Assembly (NCBI RefSeq): GCF_007752535.1
Contig: NZ_CP036426.1
Span: 6,014,001-6,078,000, forward strand
Direction: 5' to 3'
Length of the DNA: 64,000 nt
DNA from: Tautonia plasticadhaerens
GTDB lineage: Bacteria > Planctomycetota > Planctomycetia > Isosphaerales > Isosphaeraceae
Of this stretch, positions 17,058 to 26,283 are shown one piece after another. The notes under the pieces were generated by a model that worked only from the letters and a program-made list of their open reading frames with translations, ran no database searches and had not been told where the DNA came from. Numbering within the stretch: position 1 is the first letter of the stretch; each line of letters starts with the position of its first letter. Position numbers and translations under genes: made by a program.

Positions 17058-18416
17058 TCAGGAGAACAGTTCGTCGATCGCGTGGCCGCCGTCGACCAGC
17101 CGGATGGGCTGGCCGTCGGGAGTCTGGAAGCGGTGCTCGGGATTGATGCCGAGTGCCGAGTAGAGCGAGGCGGCGAGGTCGTTCGGAGTGACGGGGCGGT
17201 CGCTGGGCAGGTCGCCGATCGCGTCGGTCGCGCCGAGCAGCAACCCGCGAGGCATGCCGCCCCCGGCGAGCAGGACGCTGCTGGCCCGGCCGTGGTGATC
17301 TCGCCCCGCGTTGCCGTTGATCTTCGGCGTCCGGCCGAACTCTCCCATGACCACGACCAGCGTCTCGTCCAGCAGGCCACGCCCGTCCAGGTCGGCGATG
17401 AGGGCGGCGATGCCCCGGTCGATCGGCGGGGCCAGGGTGTCCTTGAGCATCGCGAAATTGTCGACGTGGGTGTCCCAGCCGACGGGCCCCGCGCCCTGGT
17501 CATTGACGGTGACGAAGCCGACCCCCGCCTCGACCAGGCGCCGGGCGAGGAGCATCGACTGGCCGAACTGGGTCCGCCCGAAGCGGTCCCGGACCTCGTC
17601 GGGCTCCTGTTCGATCCGGAATGCCTCCTGGGCCTCCCCTGAGGTGAGCAGGTCGTAGGCCTGCTCGGCGAACGAGTCTCGGCTGGTGGTCAGCGGGGTG
17701 TCGACGACCGACCCGGAGGCGAAGCGGTCGAGCGCGGAGACCATCTCCCGGCGGCGCCGGAGGCGGTCGAGCGTCAGGCGGTCGGGAGGGGTGAGATCCC
17801 GGACCCGGAAGCCGGCTTGATTCGGATCTCCGCCCACGGAGAAGGGGTCGAAGGCGGGGGTCAGGTACCCGCTGGAGGAGAAAAGCGGGGCGGAAGGGAT
17901 GGCGGCGTAGGGGGGCAATGTGCTGGCATCGAAGCCACGGACCTTCGCCACGACGCTCCCGAAGCTCGGGTAGACCAGGGCCGGGCTCGGCCGATAACCG
18001 GTCAGCATATGGTGGGAGGCGCGGTCGTGTTCGGCCTCCGGCGAGGTGATGCTGCGGACCAGGGTCGCCCGGTCGAGCATCTTGGCGATCTCCGGCAGGA
18101 TCTCGCTGATCCGGACGCCGGGGATGCTCGTCTCGATGGGCGAGAACTCGCCCCGGACGTCGTCCGGGGCGTCGGGCTTGGGATCCCAGGTGTCGATGTG
18201 GCTGGGGCCTCCGGAGAGCCAGACGAGGATGCAGGACTTTGCCCGGGGAGTCCCCGAGAGCGTCGCCTCGGTGCCGTAGCCGTCCCGCGCCCGGGCCCGG
18301 GAGCGGAGTCGGAGGAGGTCGTCGAGCCCGAGGCCCAGCATCCCCAGCACGCCGACCCGCAGGAGCGCCCGGCGATTCGGTCCGAGGCACGATCGGTCTG
18401 CGTCGCTCGGTCTCAT
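17058..18416 (-). CDS. DUF1501 secreted protein with Tat signal
   Basis: 452 aa. I start at ATG 18416 (MRPSDADRSCLGPNRRALLRVG); a run of G upstream is the only ribosome-site candidate. The N-terminus has a twin-arginine signal (NRRALLRVGVLGMLGLGLDDLL). DUF1501 is marked by LVWLSGGPSHIDTWDPKPDAP, MFDRATLV-type text (MLDRATLVRSITS), and GEFGRTPKINGNAGRDHHG near 385, an alkaline-phosphatase/sulfatase-like fold. These proteins almost always pair with a DUF1549/DUF1553 protein, here 61 bp upstream on the same strand. Their role in planctomycetes is not defined; carbohydrate or sulfatase-related degradation has been suggested. Confidence 0.92.
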   Translation of the reverse strand: MRPSDADRSCLGPNRRALLRVGVLGMLGLGLDDLLRLRSRARARDGYGTEATLSGTPRAKSCILVWLSGGPSHIDTWDPKPDAPDDVRGEFSPIETSIPGVRISEILPEIAKMLDRATLVRSITSPEAEHDRASHHMLTGYRPSPALVYPSFGSVVAKVRGFDASTLPPYAAIPSAPLFSSSGYLTPAFDPFSVGGDPNQAGFRVRDLTPPDRLTLDRLRRRREMVSALDRFASGSVVDTPLTTSRDSFAEQAYDLLTSGEAQEAFRIEQEPDEVRDRFGRTQFGQSMLLARRLVEAGVGFVTVNDQGAGPVGWDTHVDNFAMLKDTLAPPIDRGIAALIADLDGRGLLDETLVVVMGEFGRTPKINGNAGRDHHGRASSVLLAGGGMPRGLLLGATDAIGDLPSDRPVTPNDLAASLYSALGINPEHRFQTPDGQPIRLVDGGHAIDELFS

Positions 18417-18477
18417 GGCGAGCCCCCCTTCCCGATCCGCCTCGGAATCGGTCCGGTATGGTTTGGTTCGATCGGGA

Positions 18478-21069
18478 TCAATGATTGAACGCAAATTCCC
18501 GGGAATTCAGCAAGGCCCAGAAGAGGTCTTCCGAGGCATCCCGGATCGAGTCGGCCTCGTCGAGGACGGCGGACCAGTGCCCCGTCTCCTCCTCGGTCGG
18601 CTTCCGGCAGAGGGTCCGGAGGTAGAGATTCTCGACGACCTCCCCGGGCATCGGGTCGAATTCGAGCAGGCCAGGGAGGTACCCGTCGAAGCGGCCGATC
18701 CGGTTGTCGATCTCGTTGCCGCCGATGAGCAGCAGCGCCTGGCGGAGGCTCAAGGTCGGGGAGGCCACCGGCGAGCAGCCGCCGACCCTCGGGCAGCGGC
18801 CGAAGGTGTCGAGCAGGGTGCTCGGGATGGCCGGATCGCTGACCTGGACCGCCTTCATCGTCTCGGCCTGCCCCTGCCCGCCCCCACGGACCAGGCTGAA
18901 GCGGAGGTCGGTGTCGGTCGCCTGCGCCAGGGCGTCGGCCATCTGGTGGGCCGTCAGCGGGCGGGGAATCTGGTGGGAGAACAGGCGAGTGTCCCGCTCG
19001 TTGCCGGGCACCGGCGTCGACGAGAGCCCGTAGGCCTCAGAGGTGGCGACCGTCCGGATCAGGTGCCGGAGATCGAAGTCGTGGGCGACGAAGTCGCTCG
19101 CCAGGGCGTCGAGCAGCTCGGGGTGGACCGGGGGGTTGCCGGCGCTGAGGTCGTCGGCGGGCTCGGCCAGGCCTCGACCGAAGAACTGGGCCCAGACCCA
19201 GTTGGCCGTCGATCGGGCGAAGAATGGGTTCTCCGGGGCGGTCATCCATGCGGCGAGTGCGGCCCTGGGATCCTCATCGGTCGGCAAGTCGACGGCGGGC
19301 CCGCCGGGGAGGACCGGATGTGCGGGCTCGCCGGTCCGCTGATGGTTCACGACGCCGTCCGGGTCGACCGTCACCGCGTCGCCGGCCATCATCATTTGCC
19401 CGGGCACCGGGGCGGGGCGCCGGACCTTGGCGAAGAAGGCGGCGAGGCCGTAGTAATCGTCCTGGGTCCAGACGTCGAACGGGTGGTCGTGACACTGGGC
19501 GCAGCGGAACCGCTGGCCGAGGAACCGCTGGGCGGTCAGCTCGGCCCGCTCCCGGGCGTCCTGTCCTTCGAGGGCGTAATTGACGGGTCCGCCTTCGAGG
19601 TCGTTCGGGTCGCCCAGCGCGGTCAGCAGAGTGGTGACGAATTCGTCCCAGGGGGTCTCGGACGCGAGCTGGTCGCGGACCCAGTCGTTGTAGCGGTAGA
19701 CCCCGGCGCCGAACCGGGCCTGACTGATCTGGAGCAGGTCGCCGAGTTTGTTGTGCCAGAAGTCGACGAAGAGGGGATTGTCCATGAGTCGGTCGACGAG
19801 CTTCGTCCGCTTCTCGGGGTCCTCGTCGTCGAGGAAGGCCCGAATCTGGTCCGGACGGGGCTGCTGGCCGATCAGGTCGAGCGTCACCCGGCGGAGGAAG
19901 CTCGCGTCGTCGGCCGGGGGGCTCGGGGGGACCTTGAGCGAGGCAAGCCGTTCGAACAGGTGACCGTCGATCAGGTTCCGCCTCGGGAGGGCGTCGAAGT
20001 CGAAGTCGAGGTCCGGGTTGATCAGGGTCGCCAGGCGACTGGAGACCACGGACGTCCGGTAGCGGACGATCACGTCCGTCTCGGCGCGACGGAGCAGCTC
20101 GGCCCGGCCGTTCACGTCGATCGCGGCGGTGCTGTCGTCGCCGACATCGAACCGGGAGAGCCGGGTCACGTCCCGCTCGTGGCCGTCCTCGAACCGGGCG
20201 ACGACCCGGAGTTGTTGCGGGCCCGGGTCGCCGAGGCGGGCATCCCGGGGCCGGACCTCGACCGAGGCGACTTCCCCGTGGCTCGTCCCGTGCCGCTCGT
20301 GGGCACCGTCGGCGATCCAGGCCCGGAGGGTCCGGTAGTCGTCCGAGCCGGCCAGCAGCACCCGGCCTCCCCCGTGGGGGGCTCGGCCGGCCGCCTTGCG
20401 GAGCAGCAAGCTCTCGTCGGGGTCGAGGGTCGAGAGTCTTCGGCCGCCGGCCTCCCGTGTGATCGCCCGGTAGTCGCGCTCGGGATCGTAGCCGAAGAGG
20501 GAGAGGTGGAAGCCGTTCTGGCCGTCGGCCTTGCCGTGGCACCCGCCGCCGTTGCAGCCGTACTTGGTGAAGATTGGCACGACGTCGGCCTCGAAGTTCC
20601 AGGGCCGATCGATCGAGGAGTCGACCGTGATCTCGGTCGTCGCCGCCGATCCATCCTCGTCGGTGGCGGTGACGGTGGCGACGCCCTCCCGGACGGCCTT
20701 GACGTAGCCGAGCGAGTCGACGGCGACGACCCCCGGGGGATCGACGGTCCAGTTGACGAGTCCCGTCAGGTCCCTGCGGCCTCCCCCGACTTCGGTGATC
20801 GAGGCCACCAACTGGATGCCGGGGTCGTCGGCCAGGAGGGTCGACCGAGGCGGCTCGATCTCGACGACGGCTTCGGGTCCGGGCACCGGCGGATCGCCCC
20901 GATCCGCGAGGCGATCCGGTTTCTCGAGCACGGGCTGAACCGTGGAGTCTCGTGCCGGCGGAGTGGCCTGACCCATCCCTCCCTTGGGGGGGTTAGAACC
21001 GCCGCACCCTGCCATCGTGCCGACGACGAGCAAGAGCGCCCAGACTCGTCGCGTCGGTGGGAGTCGCAT
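18478..21069 (-). CDS. DUF1549/DUF1553 lipoprotein with Ig-like domain
   Basis: 863 aa. MRLPPTRRVWALLLVVGTMAGCGGSN is a lipoprotein signal (lipobox MAGC). It is followed by a bacterial Ig-like domain (LVNWTVDPPGVVAVDSLGYVKAVREGVATVTATD), then a cytochrome-like segment with C-x4-C-H (GCNGGGCHGKADGQ), a second Ig-like segment, DUF1549 (FLRRVTLDLIGQQPRPDQIRAFL, about 470) and DUF1553 at the C-terminus. The C-x4-C-H spacing differs from the normal CxxCH heme site. It forms an operon with the DUF1501 gene downstream. A promoter is visible at 21163-21191. Confidence 0.92.
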   Translation of the reverse strand: MRLPPTRRVWALLLVVGTMAGCGGSNPPKGGMGQATPPARDSTVQPVLEKPDRLADRGDPPVPGPEAVVEIEPPRSTLLADDPGIQLVASITEVGGGRRDLTGLVNWTVDPPGVVAVDSLGYVKAVREGVATVTATDEDGSAATTEITVDSSIDRPWNFEADVVPIFTKYGCNGGGCHGKADGQNGFHLSLFGYDPERDYRAITREAGGRRLSTLDPDESLLLRKAAGRAPHGGGRVLLAGSDDYRTLRAWIADGAHERHGTSHGEVASVEVRPRDARLGDPGPQQLRVVARFEDGHERDVTRLSRFDVGDDSTAAIDVNGRAELLRRAETDVIVRYRTSVVSSRLATLINPDLDFDFDALPRRNLIDGHLFERLASLKVPPSPPADDASFLRRVTLDLIGQQPRPDQIRAFLDDEDPEKRTKLVDRLMDNPLFVDFWHNKLGDLLQISQARFGAGVYRYNDWVRDQLASETPWDEFVTTLLTALGDPNDLEGGPVNYALEGQDARERAELTAQRFLGQRFRCAQCHDHPFDVWTQDDYYGLAAFFAKVRRPAPVPGQMMMAGDAVTVDPDGVVNHQRTGEPAHPVLPGGPAVDLPTDEDPRAALAAWMTAPENPFFARSTANWVWAQFFGRGLAEPADDLSAGNPPVHPELLDALASDFVAHDFDLRHLIRTVATSEAYGLSSTPVPGNERDTRLFSHQIPRPLTAHQMADALAQATDTDLRFSLVRGGGQGQAETMKAVQVSDPAIPSTLLDTFGRCPRVGGCSPVASPTLSLRQALLLIGGNEIDNRIGRFDGYLPGLLEFDPMPGEVVENLYLRTLCRKPTEEETGHWSAVLDEADSIRDASEDLFWALLNSREFAFNH

Positions 21070-21162
21070 CGCACGGCCCTCGGGGGCGGTTTCGGGATGG
21101 GGACGCTGGGCCGACCGGAACGATCGGGGACGTGAGTTCGCCGGTTGGTCTTCGTCCCTCCG

Positions 21163-21191
21163 ATCCTAATCTTATCGTGGAATCGTCGCAA
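21163..21191 (-). promoter_or_regulatory. Promoter for the DUF1549-DUF1501 unit
   Basis: On the minus strand TTGCGA (21186-21191), 17-base spacer, TAGGAT (21163-21168). It lies 94 bp before the lipoprotein start. Confidence 0.5.
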
Positions 21192-21282
21192 GCGAATCCC
21201 GACACTCGTCGGAGGGGGCCTGTACTGCGGCCTAGGCGGATCGCGAAGGCGGGCCGCCTCCCGAAACCGCAGGGACCCACGG

Positions 21283-21310
21283 TTGACGTACCGGACCGAC
21301 GGGATATGAT
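21283..21310 (+). promoter_or_regulatory. Promoter for the GbsR/MarR regulator
   Basis: TTGACG (21283-21288), 16-base spacer, TATGAT (21305-21310): 5 of 6 matches in each box. The predicted start is about 20 bp before the ATG. Confidence 0.65.
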
Positions 21311-21314
21311 CAAA

Positions 21315-21326
21315 CAGAAGTTTCTG
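21315..21326. promoter_or_regulatory. Operator-like dyad at the regulator start site
   Basis: CAGAA-GT-TTCTG is a near-perfect palindrome at the expected transcription start of the MarR-type gene. MarR proteins often bind such sites to repress themselves; this is inference. Confidence 0.4.
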
Positions 21327-21337
21327 ACCGGACCGAA

Positions 21338-21967
21338 ATGGATGAACGAGCCGTGGAACTGACGCCGGCTGGGTTGAAATTCGTGCTGCATTGGGGCGAG
21401 ATGGGCCAGGCGTGGGGGATCAACCGCACGATGGCCCAGGTCCATGCCCTGCTGTTCATCTCCCCCGAGGCGATCGACGCCGCGACGATCAGCACGCTGC
21501 TGGGCGTGAGCCGATCGAACGTCTCGACGAGCCTCCGGGAGCTGATCACCTGGGGGGTGGTGCGCCGGGTCCACGTCATCGGCTGTCGCTGCGACCGATT
21601 CGAAGCCCTGAAGGACGTCTTCGAGACGTTCCGGGTGATCATGGCGGAGCGGAAGCGTCGGGAGATGGACCCCACGATCGCCTTGCTGGAACACTGCGTC
21701 GGGGAGGCCGAGGCGGCCGGCCCGGGCGAGGCCTACACCCGTGAGCAGCTCGAGAAGATGCTCGACTTCACCCGGATGGTGACCGTCTTCTACAGCCACA
21801 TCGACCGGCTCCCGACCCCGGCCCTCCAGGCGTTGTTCCGGGGAGGCTCGACGCTGGCCCGGGTCTTCGGAGGCCCGGGCACGCCCCGTCGCCCCGATCC
21901 GTCCCGAGAGGCGGAGACGGTCCCCCCGGAGGCCGAGATCCCGGGGCCCGGGACGGACCGCGTCTAG
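21338..21967 (+). CDS. GbsR/MarR-family transcriptional regulator
   Basis: 209 aa, ATG at 21338 (MDERAVELTPAGLKFVLHWGEMGQAWGINRTMAQVHALLF). The winged helix includes ISTLLGVSRSNVSTSLRELITWGVVRRVHVIGCRCDRFEALKD, which is the GbsR subgroup rather than classic MarR. GbsR-type regulators often respond to small molecules or osmotic state. The upstream promoter and dyad suggest autoregulation. The C-terminal 60 residues are Pro/Arg-rich and end overlapping by 4 bp with a convergent gene. Confidence 0.85.
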   Translation: MDERAVELTPAGLKFVLHWGEMGQAWGINRTMAQVHALLFISPEAIDAATISTLLGVSRSNVSTSLRELITWGVVRRVHVIGCRCDRFEALKDVFETFRVIMAERKRREMDPTIALLEHCVGEAEAAGPGEAYTREQLEKMLDFTRMVTVFYSHIDRLPTPALQALFRGGSTLARVFGGPGTPRRPDPSREAETVPPEAEIPGPGTDRV

Positions 21968-23583
21968 AACGGGATCGAGGTCCCCGATTGCGCCTTGGGT
22001 TTTGAGGCGGGCTCCGGGGCGGGGACGCCAGTCCCACGACCGGGCGCCGGTGGCGGGGGGGCGTCGGGTGCCGTCGACTCGGGCGGAAGGTTAGCCGGTT
22101 GAGACCCCCCACGGGGGGCGACGGCCGGGGGCGCGGACGGGGATCGGGCGACGAGGTTCGACGAGCCCGACGAATCGGGGGCTCCCGCCTGCTGCTGGGA
22201 TTGGCGGTACGCTTCGAGATAGGCGTTGTATGCCTCGTCGTCGAGGTAACGCTCGACCAGGGCCCGGACCTCGGCCAGCTCCGACTGCGCGGTCCGGGTG
22301 AGGATCGGGACGCCGAGTTCGGCCTGGTCTCGCCGGGCGTCCTCGGTCAGCCGGGCGAGCCGGTCCTCGAACTCACGCCTCGGCGTCAGCCGGAGGTACT
22401 CGTCGAGTAGTCGTTTCACCTCATCCCAGGCCTGGCCCGAGGCCCGGGAATCGAGCCTCGCTTCCAGGACCCCGCGACGGGCGATCAGGTCGACGACTTC
22501 GTCCTGGAGGGCTTTGAGGCGGAACTCCAGCGCGACGGCCTCGGGGCGGGGCTCGACGGGGACCTCGCGTTCCTCGGCGGTCTCCCCGGGCAGCACGGGG
22601 AACTCCCGGAGCGGCTCGACGCCGCCTGCCATTAATCGGAGCACGACGAGGTCGTCGGAGAACCGGGGGGGCAGGGAGACTCGCCCCTCGCGGTCGGTCG
22701 TGCCTACCTCGGTGACGACCCGATCCCGGATCCCCCGGGCGGTCAGGACGTAGCCTGCGGCCGGGTGCTGCCGGTCCCCTTCCCCGGCCACGAAGCGGAA
22801 CCGAGTCGGGACGTCGGCAGGAGTGATGCCCAGGGCGACGAGCCGGTAGCGGCCCGCGACCTGCTTCGGCAACGGCCGTCGAAGCCCGCTCACCACCTCG
22901 CACCTGGCGGTCGGGCCGTTGACGTCCTCGACGTGGAGGTAGGTGAATGGGATCGACCGGATCTCTCGCACCGAGTTCTTCGGCCCGAGGAAGACGTAAT
23001 AGGGGCGGAAGACCGTCCCGGGGACGACCACCCGGCCGACCGGATCCGGGCCGGGCAGGGAAGCCCCCTGCACCAGCAGTTCGACGCCCCCCTCGGTGCG
23101 CTCGATCTCGGCGATCGGCGAGAAGACCCGTCGGGACAGCTCGAAGAGGGACCGGGGGGCGTCCCCCGGGAAGGGGGCGGGCTGCCGGTAGAGCGGGCCG
23201 AACTGCAGGGTCGTCGCGTCGAACTCGCGGCCGACCAATGTGTATCCGCCCCCGGACCCGGACGGCTCGATCCGGAGGAACCAGCCCTTCTCCGCCCCGT
23301 CGACCCGGGGTGCGACCGCCTCCTCGACCAGATCCGCCGGGGTCCTGCCCCGAAGCGGGCCCTCACCGTCCTGGAGCTCGATTTGCCAGGATGACCCCAC
23401 GAACCGGCGGGCCAGTTCGAGCCAGTCGTCGACCAGATCCCGGGCCGTCGCGGGGCCCATCCTGGCGCCGGGATCGACCGACACCCAGGCCCGGATCGAG
23501 TACGGGCGCCCGGCCAGGTCGGGGGGAGGGCTCGATCCCTGTTCCTGCGAGATCGCGACCCCGGGGACCAGGAACCAGGCCAT
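21964..23583 (-). CDS. Secreted protein of unknown function with Pro-rich tail
   Basis: 539 aa from ATG 23583 (MAWFLVPGVAISQEQG). The signal peptide is short from this start; a CTG at 23616, overlapping the upstream stop, would add LSPLGIALA and give a better one. The middle (TVFRPYYVFLGPKNSVREIRSIPFTYLHVEDV, then CEVVSGLRRPLPKQVAGRYRLVALGI) looks like a beta-rich domain. Residues about 330-470 contain helices (EFRLKALQDEVVDLIARRGVLEARLDS). The last 80 residues are Ser/Pro/Ala-rich. It is tightly linked to the binding-protein gene upstream, suggesting a joint task. Confidence 0.65.
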   Translation of the reverse strand: MAWFLVPGVAISQEQGSSPPPDLAGRPYSIRAWVSVDPGARMGPATARDLVDDWLELARRFVGSSWQIELQDGEGPLRGRTPADLVEEAVAPRVDGAEKGWFLRIEPSGSGGGYTLVGREFDATTLQFGPLYRQPAPFPGDAPRSLFELSRRVFSPIAEIERTEGGVELLVQGASLPGPDPVGRVVVPGTVFRPYYVFLGPKNSVREIRSIPFTYLHVEDVNGPTARCEVVSGLRRPLPKQVAGRYRLVALGITPADVPTRFRFVAGEGDRQHPAAGYVLTARGIRDRVVTEVGTTDREGRVSLPPRFSDDLVVLRLMAGGVEPLREFPVLPGETAEEREVPVEPRPEAVALEFRLKALQDEVVDLIARRGVLEARLDSRASGQAWDEVKRLLDEYLRLTPRREFEDRLARLTEDARRDQAELGVPILTRTAQSELAEVRALVERYLDDEAYNAYLEAYRQSQQQAGAPDSSGSSNLVARSPSAPPAVAPRGGSQPANLPPESTAPDAPPPPAPGRGTGVPAPEPASKPKAQSGTSIPF

Positions 23584-23612
23584 CGCGAGGGCGATCCCGA
23601 GGGGGGAGAGGC

Positions 23613-26039
23613 TCAGCGCTCGTCCGGCTCGAACCAGGGTTCGATGGTCCACGACTCGATCCCCTCGTAGAGGGCGTCGGCCTCCTCGGCCGGGCCGGTC
23701 AATCGGGTGCGCCACGCGTAGTGCTCCTGGAGTTGCCAGAGCGGGAGGATCGGCAGCTCGTCCCTCGCCTCTCGGTCGAGGGCGATGACCTGATCCCGGG
23801 CGGTCGGCAGGTCCTGGACCTGCTCCAGGCCTAGTAGCAATTGGAGGATTCGAGGGCTGGCGATCGCGCCCAGTCCGTCGCTGCTCGTCGGCGCGAGGTA
23901 GCCCGGGCAGAGGACGGGGCCGGCATCCCGGATCGGGTCGTCGACCGGCGCGGCCCGGTATGCCAGGTCGAAGCGGCCCCCGCGCCGGAGTTCGCCTTCC
24001 AGGTCCGATTGCGGCCGCTCGGCGGGAGTGACTTTCACCCCCGCTTCGGCGAACGCCTCCACCAGGCCCGGGACGACCGCCCGGGCGGCCGGGATCGCCG
24101 GGTAGGCGAGGGTCAACTCGATCTCGTCGAGTTCCATCTCCTGCTTGGCCGCCCGGACCAGCATCTTCGCCAGCAGCGGGTCGTGCCCCAGGGGGGCCAC
24201 GTCCGAGGCGTCGGCGAAGCTCCCGACGGGGAACGGACCGTCGCTGGGGACCGTCGACGTCTCCAGGGGCCTGCGGAGCACCCGCTCTTGAAGCAACTCG
24301 ACGCGGTCGACGGCGAAGCTCAACCCGCGTCGGAGCGATCGATTGCGGAGGACCGCGTTCCGGCCGTCGATCGCGATCCAGTGCATCCGAGGGGATCGGT
24401 AGCGCCCGACCCGAATCTCGGGATCCCGCCCCAGTTCTTCGAGCCGGGCGAGGGGGACCGACTCCAGCAGGGACACCTCCCCCCGGAGCAGCGCGGCGAC
24501 CGGGTCGGCCTCGGGGGAAAATCGTCGCTCCTCGACCCGGGCGATCGGGATGGTGCCCGAGGACGAGACTTCGGCGCGGTCGAGTCGGGCGGTCCTCGGG
24601 GTCAGCGGGCCCAGGACGAACGGGCCGCTGCCGATGGGCCGGGGGCCGTCCGGGGTCCAGACCAGGCCGTCTCGCCCGGCGTGGGCCGGGCCGACCGGGA
24701 TCAGGAGCCATCCGGCCGGGTCCAGGGGGGCCCGCCGCAGCGTCACCTCGACCTCCCGCTCCCCCAGGATCGTGACCCGGGAGAGGAGGTCGGCCCATCG
24801 GGCGTCGAAGCCGATCGTGCTCGGCAAGGCCCGGTCGGCGAGGGCCCGGGCCACGTCGGCGGCGCCGATCGCCCGGGAGTCGTCGTTCCAGGAGAACCCT
24901 TCCTTGATCCGGAGGTTCAGGCGACGGCCGATGTCGCCGCTCGTCAGCTCGGCGGCGAGCTGGTCGGGACGATCGCCGAGCGTGGCCGCCTCGGTGGTGT
25001 CGGCCAGGATCGGCAGGTAGAGCAACCGGATGACCCGGCCGTCGGCCGGGCACTCGACGAAGGGGCCGGGTCGTCGGGACACGTCGATCACGGCCACGTC
25101 GAGCACCGGGGCCTGCCGGAAGGCCTCCTCGTACTGCCGGGCGATCTCCTCGTCGTCCGACCAGATGCGGAGCGCCTGGGCCAGCCGCTCGACCCGGTCG
25201 GGTCCGGTCAGGTCGTCGGCCTGCTCCGCGAGGCGTCGGGCCCGGGTGATGAACCGCTGCTCCATCTGGGCGGCTTCGGGGCTCTCCGGTGCCAGGGACC
25301 GGAGTTCCGAGAGGACCCGACGACCCGTCGCGAACGCCCCCTGGTCGAACGCCGATTTGATCCGGCCCGAGTATCCCTCGGCGAGCAGCTTCGGGAGGCC
25401 GGGGTATTCGGGGGATCTCTTATAGAGCTCACCGAGCAGTCGGAGGCCTTCATCGACCCGCCCCTTGGTCAGGGCGTCCCGCCCTTCGAGCAGGGCGATC
25501 CGGTCCGCCGTCTCCCGGAGCCCTCGCCAGTCGGCGTCGCGCGTCTGGACGGCGAGGACGAGCTCGAAGGCGCGGTCGAAGTCGCTGGAATTGGCCCGTC
25601 GGAGCGCGTCGGAGAGGAGGATGTCCTCGAAGTAGTCGGCCCGCTGGATCGAGGTGATCTTGACGTAGTAGTCCTTGGGTTCCTCGTCCTGGGTCCGGAT
25701 GACGATCGCGTTCTCGCTCGGGTCGCGCTTCAGGTCGGGTGCCTTGCTCACGAGCAGCCCGCCGACGCGTTCGAAGGGCGGATCCTCTTTCGCCTCCGCG
25801 GCCCGGATCGCCTCCTTGTCGGGGAGGGGGCGGGGGCTGACCGGGTCGACGAAGAGGACCGTGCCGTCGATCAGGGTCAGGCGGTCGAAGGGCGGGTCCC
25901 GGAGCAAGTCTCGGTCGGTGGGGATCGGGACGTCGGGCAGCTGCGAGGCATCCAGGCCGCCGCCCGCGATTGAGATGACGACGACGAGTGCGACCAGGCC
26001 GGCCGCCAGCGGACGGGGGGCGAGTCGGAGGGGGTGCAT
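23613..26039 (-). CDS. Secreted TPR-like protein fused to an oligopeptide-binding (SBP_bac_5-type) domain
   Basis: 808 aa, ATG at 26039 (MHPLRLAPRPLAAGLVALVVVISIAGGGLDASQ), a clear signal peptide. Residues about 50-330 are helical repeats (FELVLAVQTRDADWRGLRETADRIALLEGRDAL). From about 345 the pattern is a family-5 solute-binding protein: RVIRLLYLPILAD, LNLRIKEGFSWNDDSRAIGAADVARAL, IGSGPFVLGPLTP, and LRRGLSFAVDRVELLQ. There are no permease or ATPase genes beside it, which is odd for an ABC importer. It may have become a binding or scaffold protein. A TATGAT box lies at 26100-26105 on the minus strand. Confidence 0.75.
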   Translation of the reverse strand: MHPLRLAPRPLAAGLVALVVVISIAGGGLDASQLPDVPIPTDRDLLRDPPFDRLTLIDGTVLFVDPVSPRPLPDKEAIRAAEAKEDPPFERVGGLLVSKAPDLKRDPSENAIVIRTQDEEPKDYYVKITSIQRADYFEDILLSDALRRANSSDFDRAFELVLAVQTRDADWRGLRETADRIALLEGRDALTKGRVDEGLRLLGELYKRSPEYPGLPKLLAEGYSGRIKSAFDQGAFATGRRVLSELRSLAPESPEAAQMEQRFITRARRLAEQADDLTGPDRVERLAQALRIWSDDEEIARQYEEAFRQAPVLDVAVIDVSRRPGPFVECPADGRVIRLLYLPILADTTEAATLGDRPDQLAAELTSGDIGRRLNLRIKEGFSWNDDSRAIGAADVARALADRALPSTIGFDARWADLLSRVTILGEREVEVTLRRAPLDPAGWLLIPVGPAHAGRDGLVWTPDGPRPIGSGPFVLGPLTPRTARLDRAEVSSSGTIPIARVEERRFSPEADPVAALLRGEVSLLESVPLARLEELGRDPEIRVGRYRSPRMHWIAIDGRNAVLRNRSLRRGLSFAVDRVELLQERVLRRPLETSTVPSDGPFPVGSFADASDVAPLGHDPLLAKMLVRAAKQEMELDEIELTLAYPAIPAARAVVPGLVEAFAEAGVKVTPAERPQSDLEGELRRGGRFDLAYRAAPVDDPIRDAGPVLCPGYLAPTSSDGLGAIASPRILQLLLGLEQVQDLPTARDQVIALDREARDELPILPLWQLQEHYAWRTRLTGPAEEADALYEGIESWTIEPWFEPDER

Positions 26040-26162
26040 GGCGGTCCGATCGTCGCGAGGTCGGTTCCGTTGGGTGGGAGGCGCCTGCCTCTCCAATCCA
26101 TCATATCTCCCGGGACGACTCCCGGGAACCAATCGCCCCGGGGGGATGTCGGGCCATGTCCC

Positions 26163-26191
26163 GTGACCTCTCCCGCGGTCGATCGTAGAAT
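26163..26191 (+). promoter_or_regulatory. Promoter for the tricorn-like protease
   Basis: GTGACC (26163-26168), 17-base spacer, TAGAAT (26186-26191). Matches are 4 of 6 and 5 of 6. Confidence 0.45.
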
Positions 26192-26283
26192 CGACCCGAT
26201 TCCCGGCCGGACACGCCCCGGTCGGGGCCGGACGGCACCAGGTGCCCAGGAATGACTCGCCCCGCGACGGAGACGCACCGACC

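Noticed and set aside
16578-18416. DUF1501 and DUF4112 as a single regulated unit
   Set aside because: They are convergent with a strong bidirectional hairpin between them.
18415-21135. 906-codon plus-strand open frame
   Set aside because: It is antisense to the DUF1549/1553 lipoprotein, which has clear domains and a promoter; the antisense translation has no recognisable protein character.
21964-25053. A 1029-codon fusion of the two secreted proteins
   Set aside because: The first half is a frame-shadow of the binding protein, which is read in another frame.
23841-25973. 710-codon plus-strand open frame
   Set aside because: Antisense to the solute-binding fusion protein and strongly biased to charged and Gly residues.
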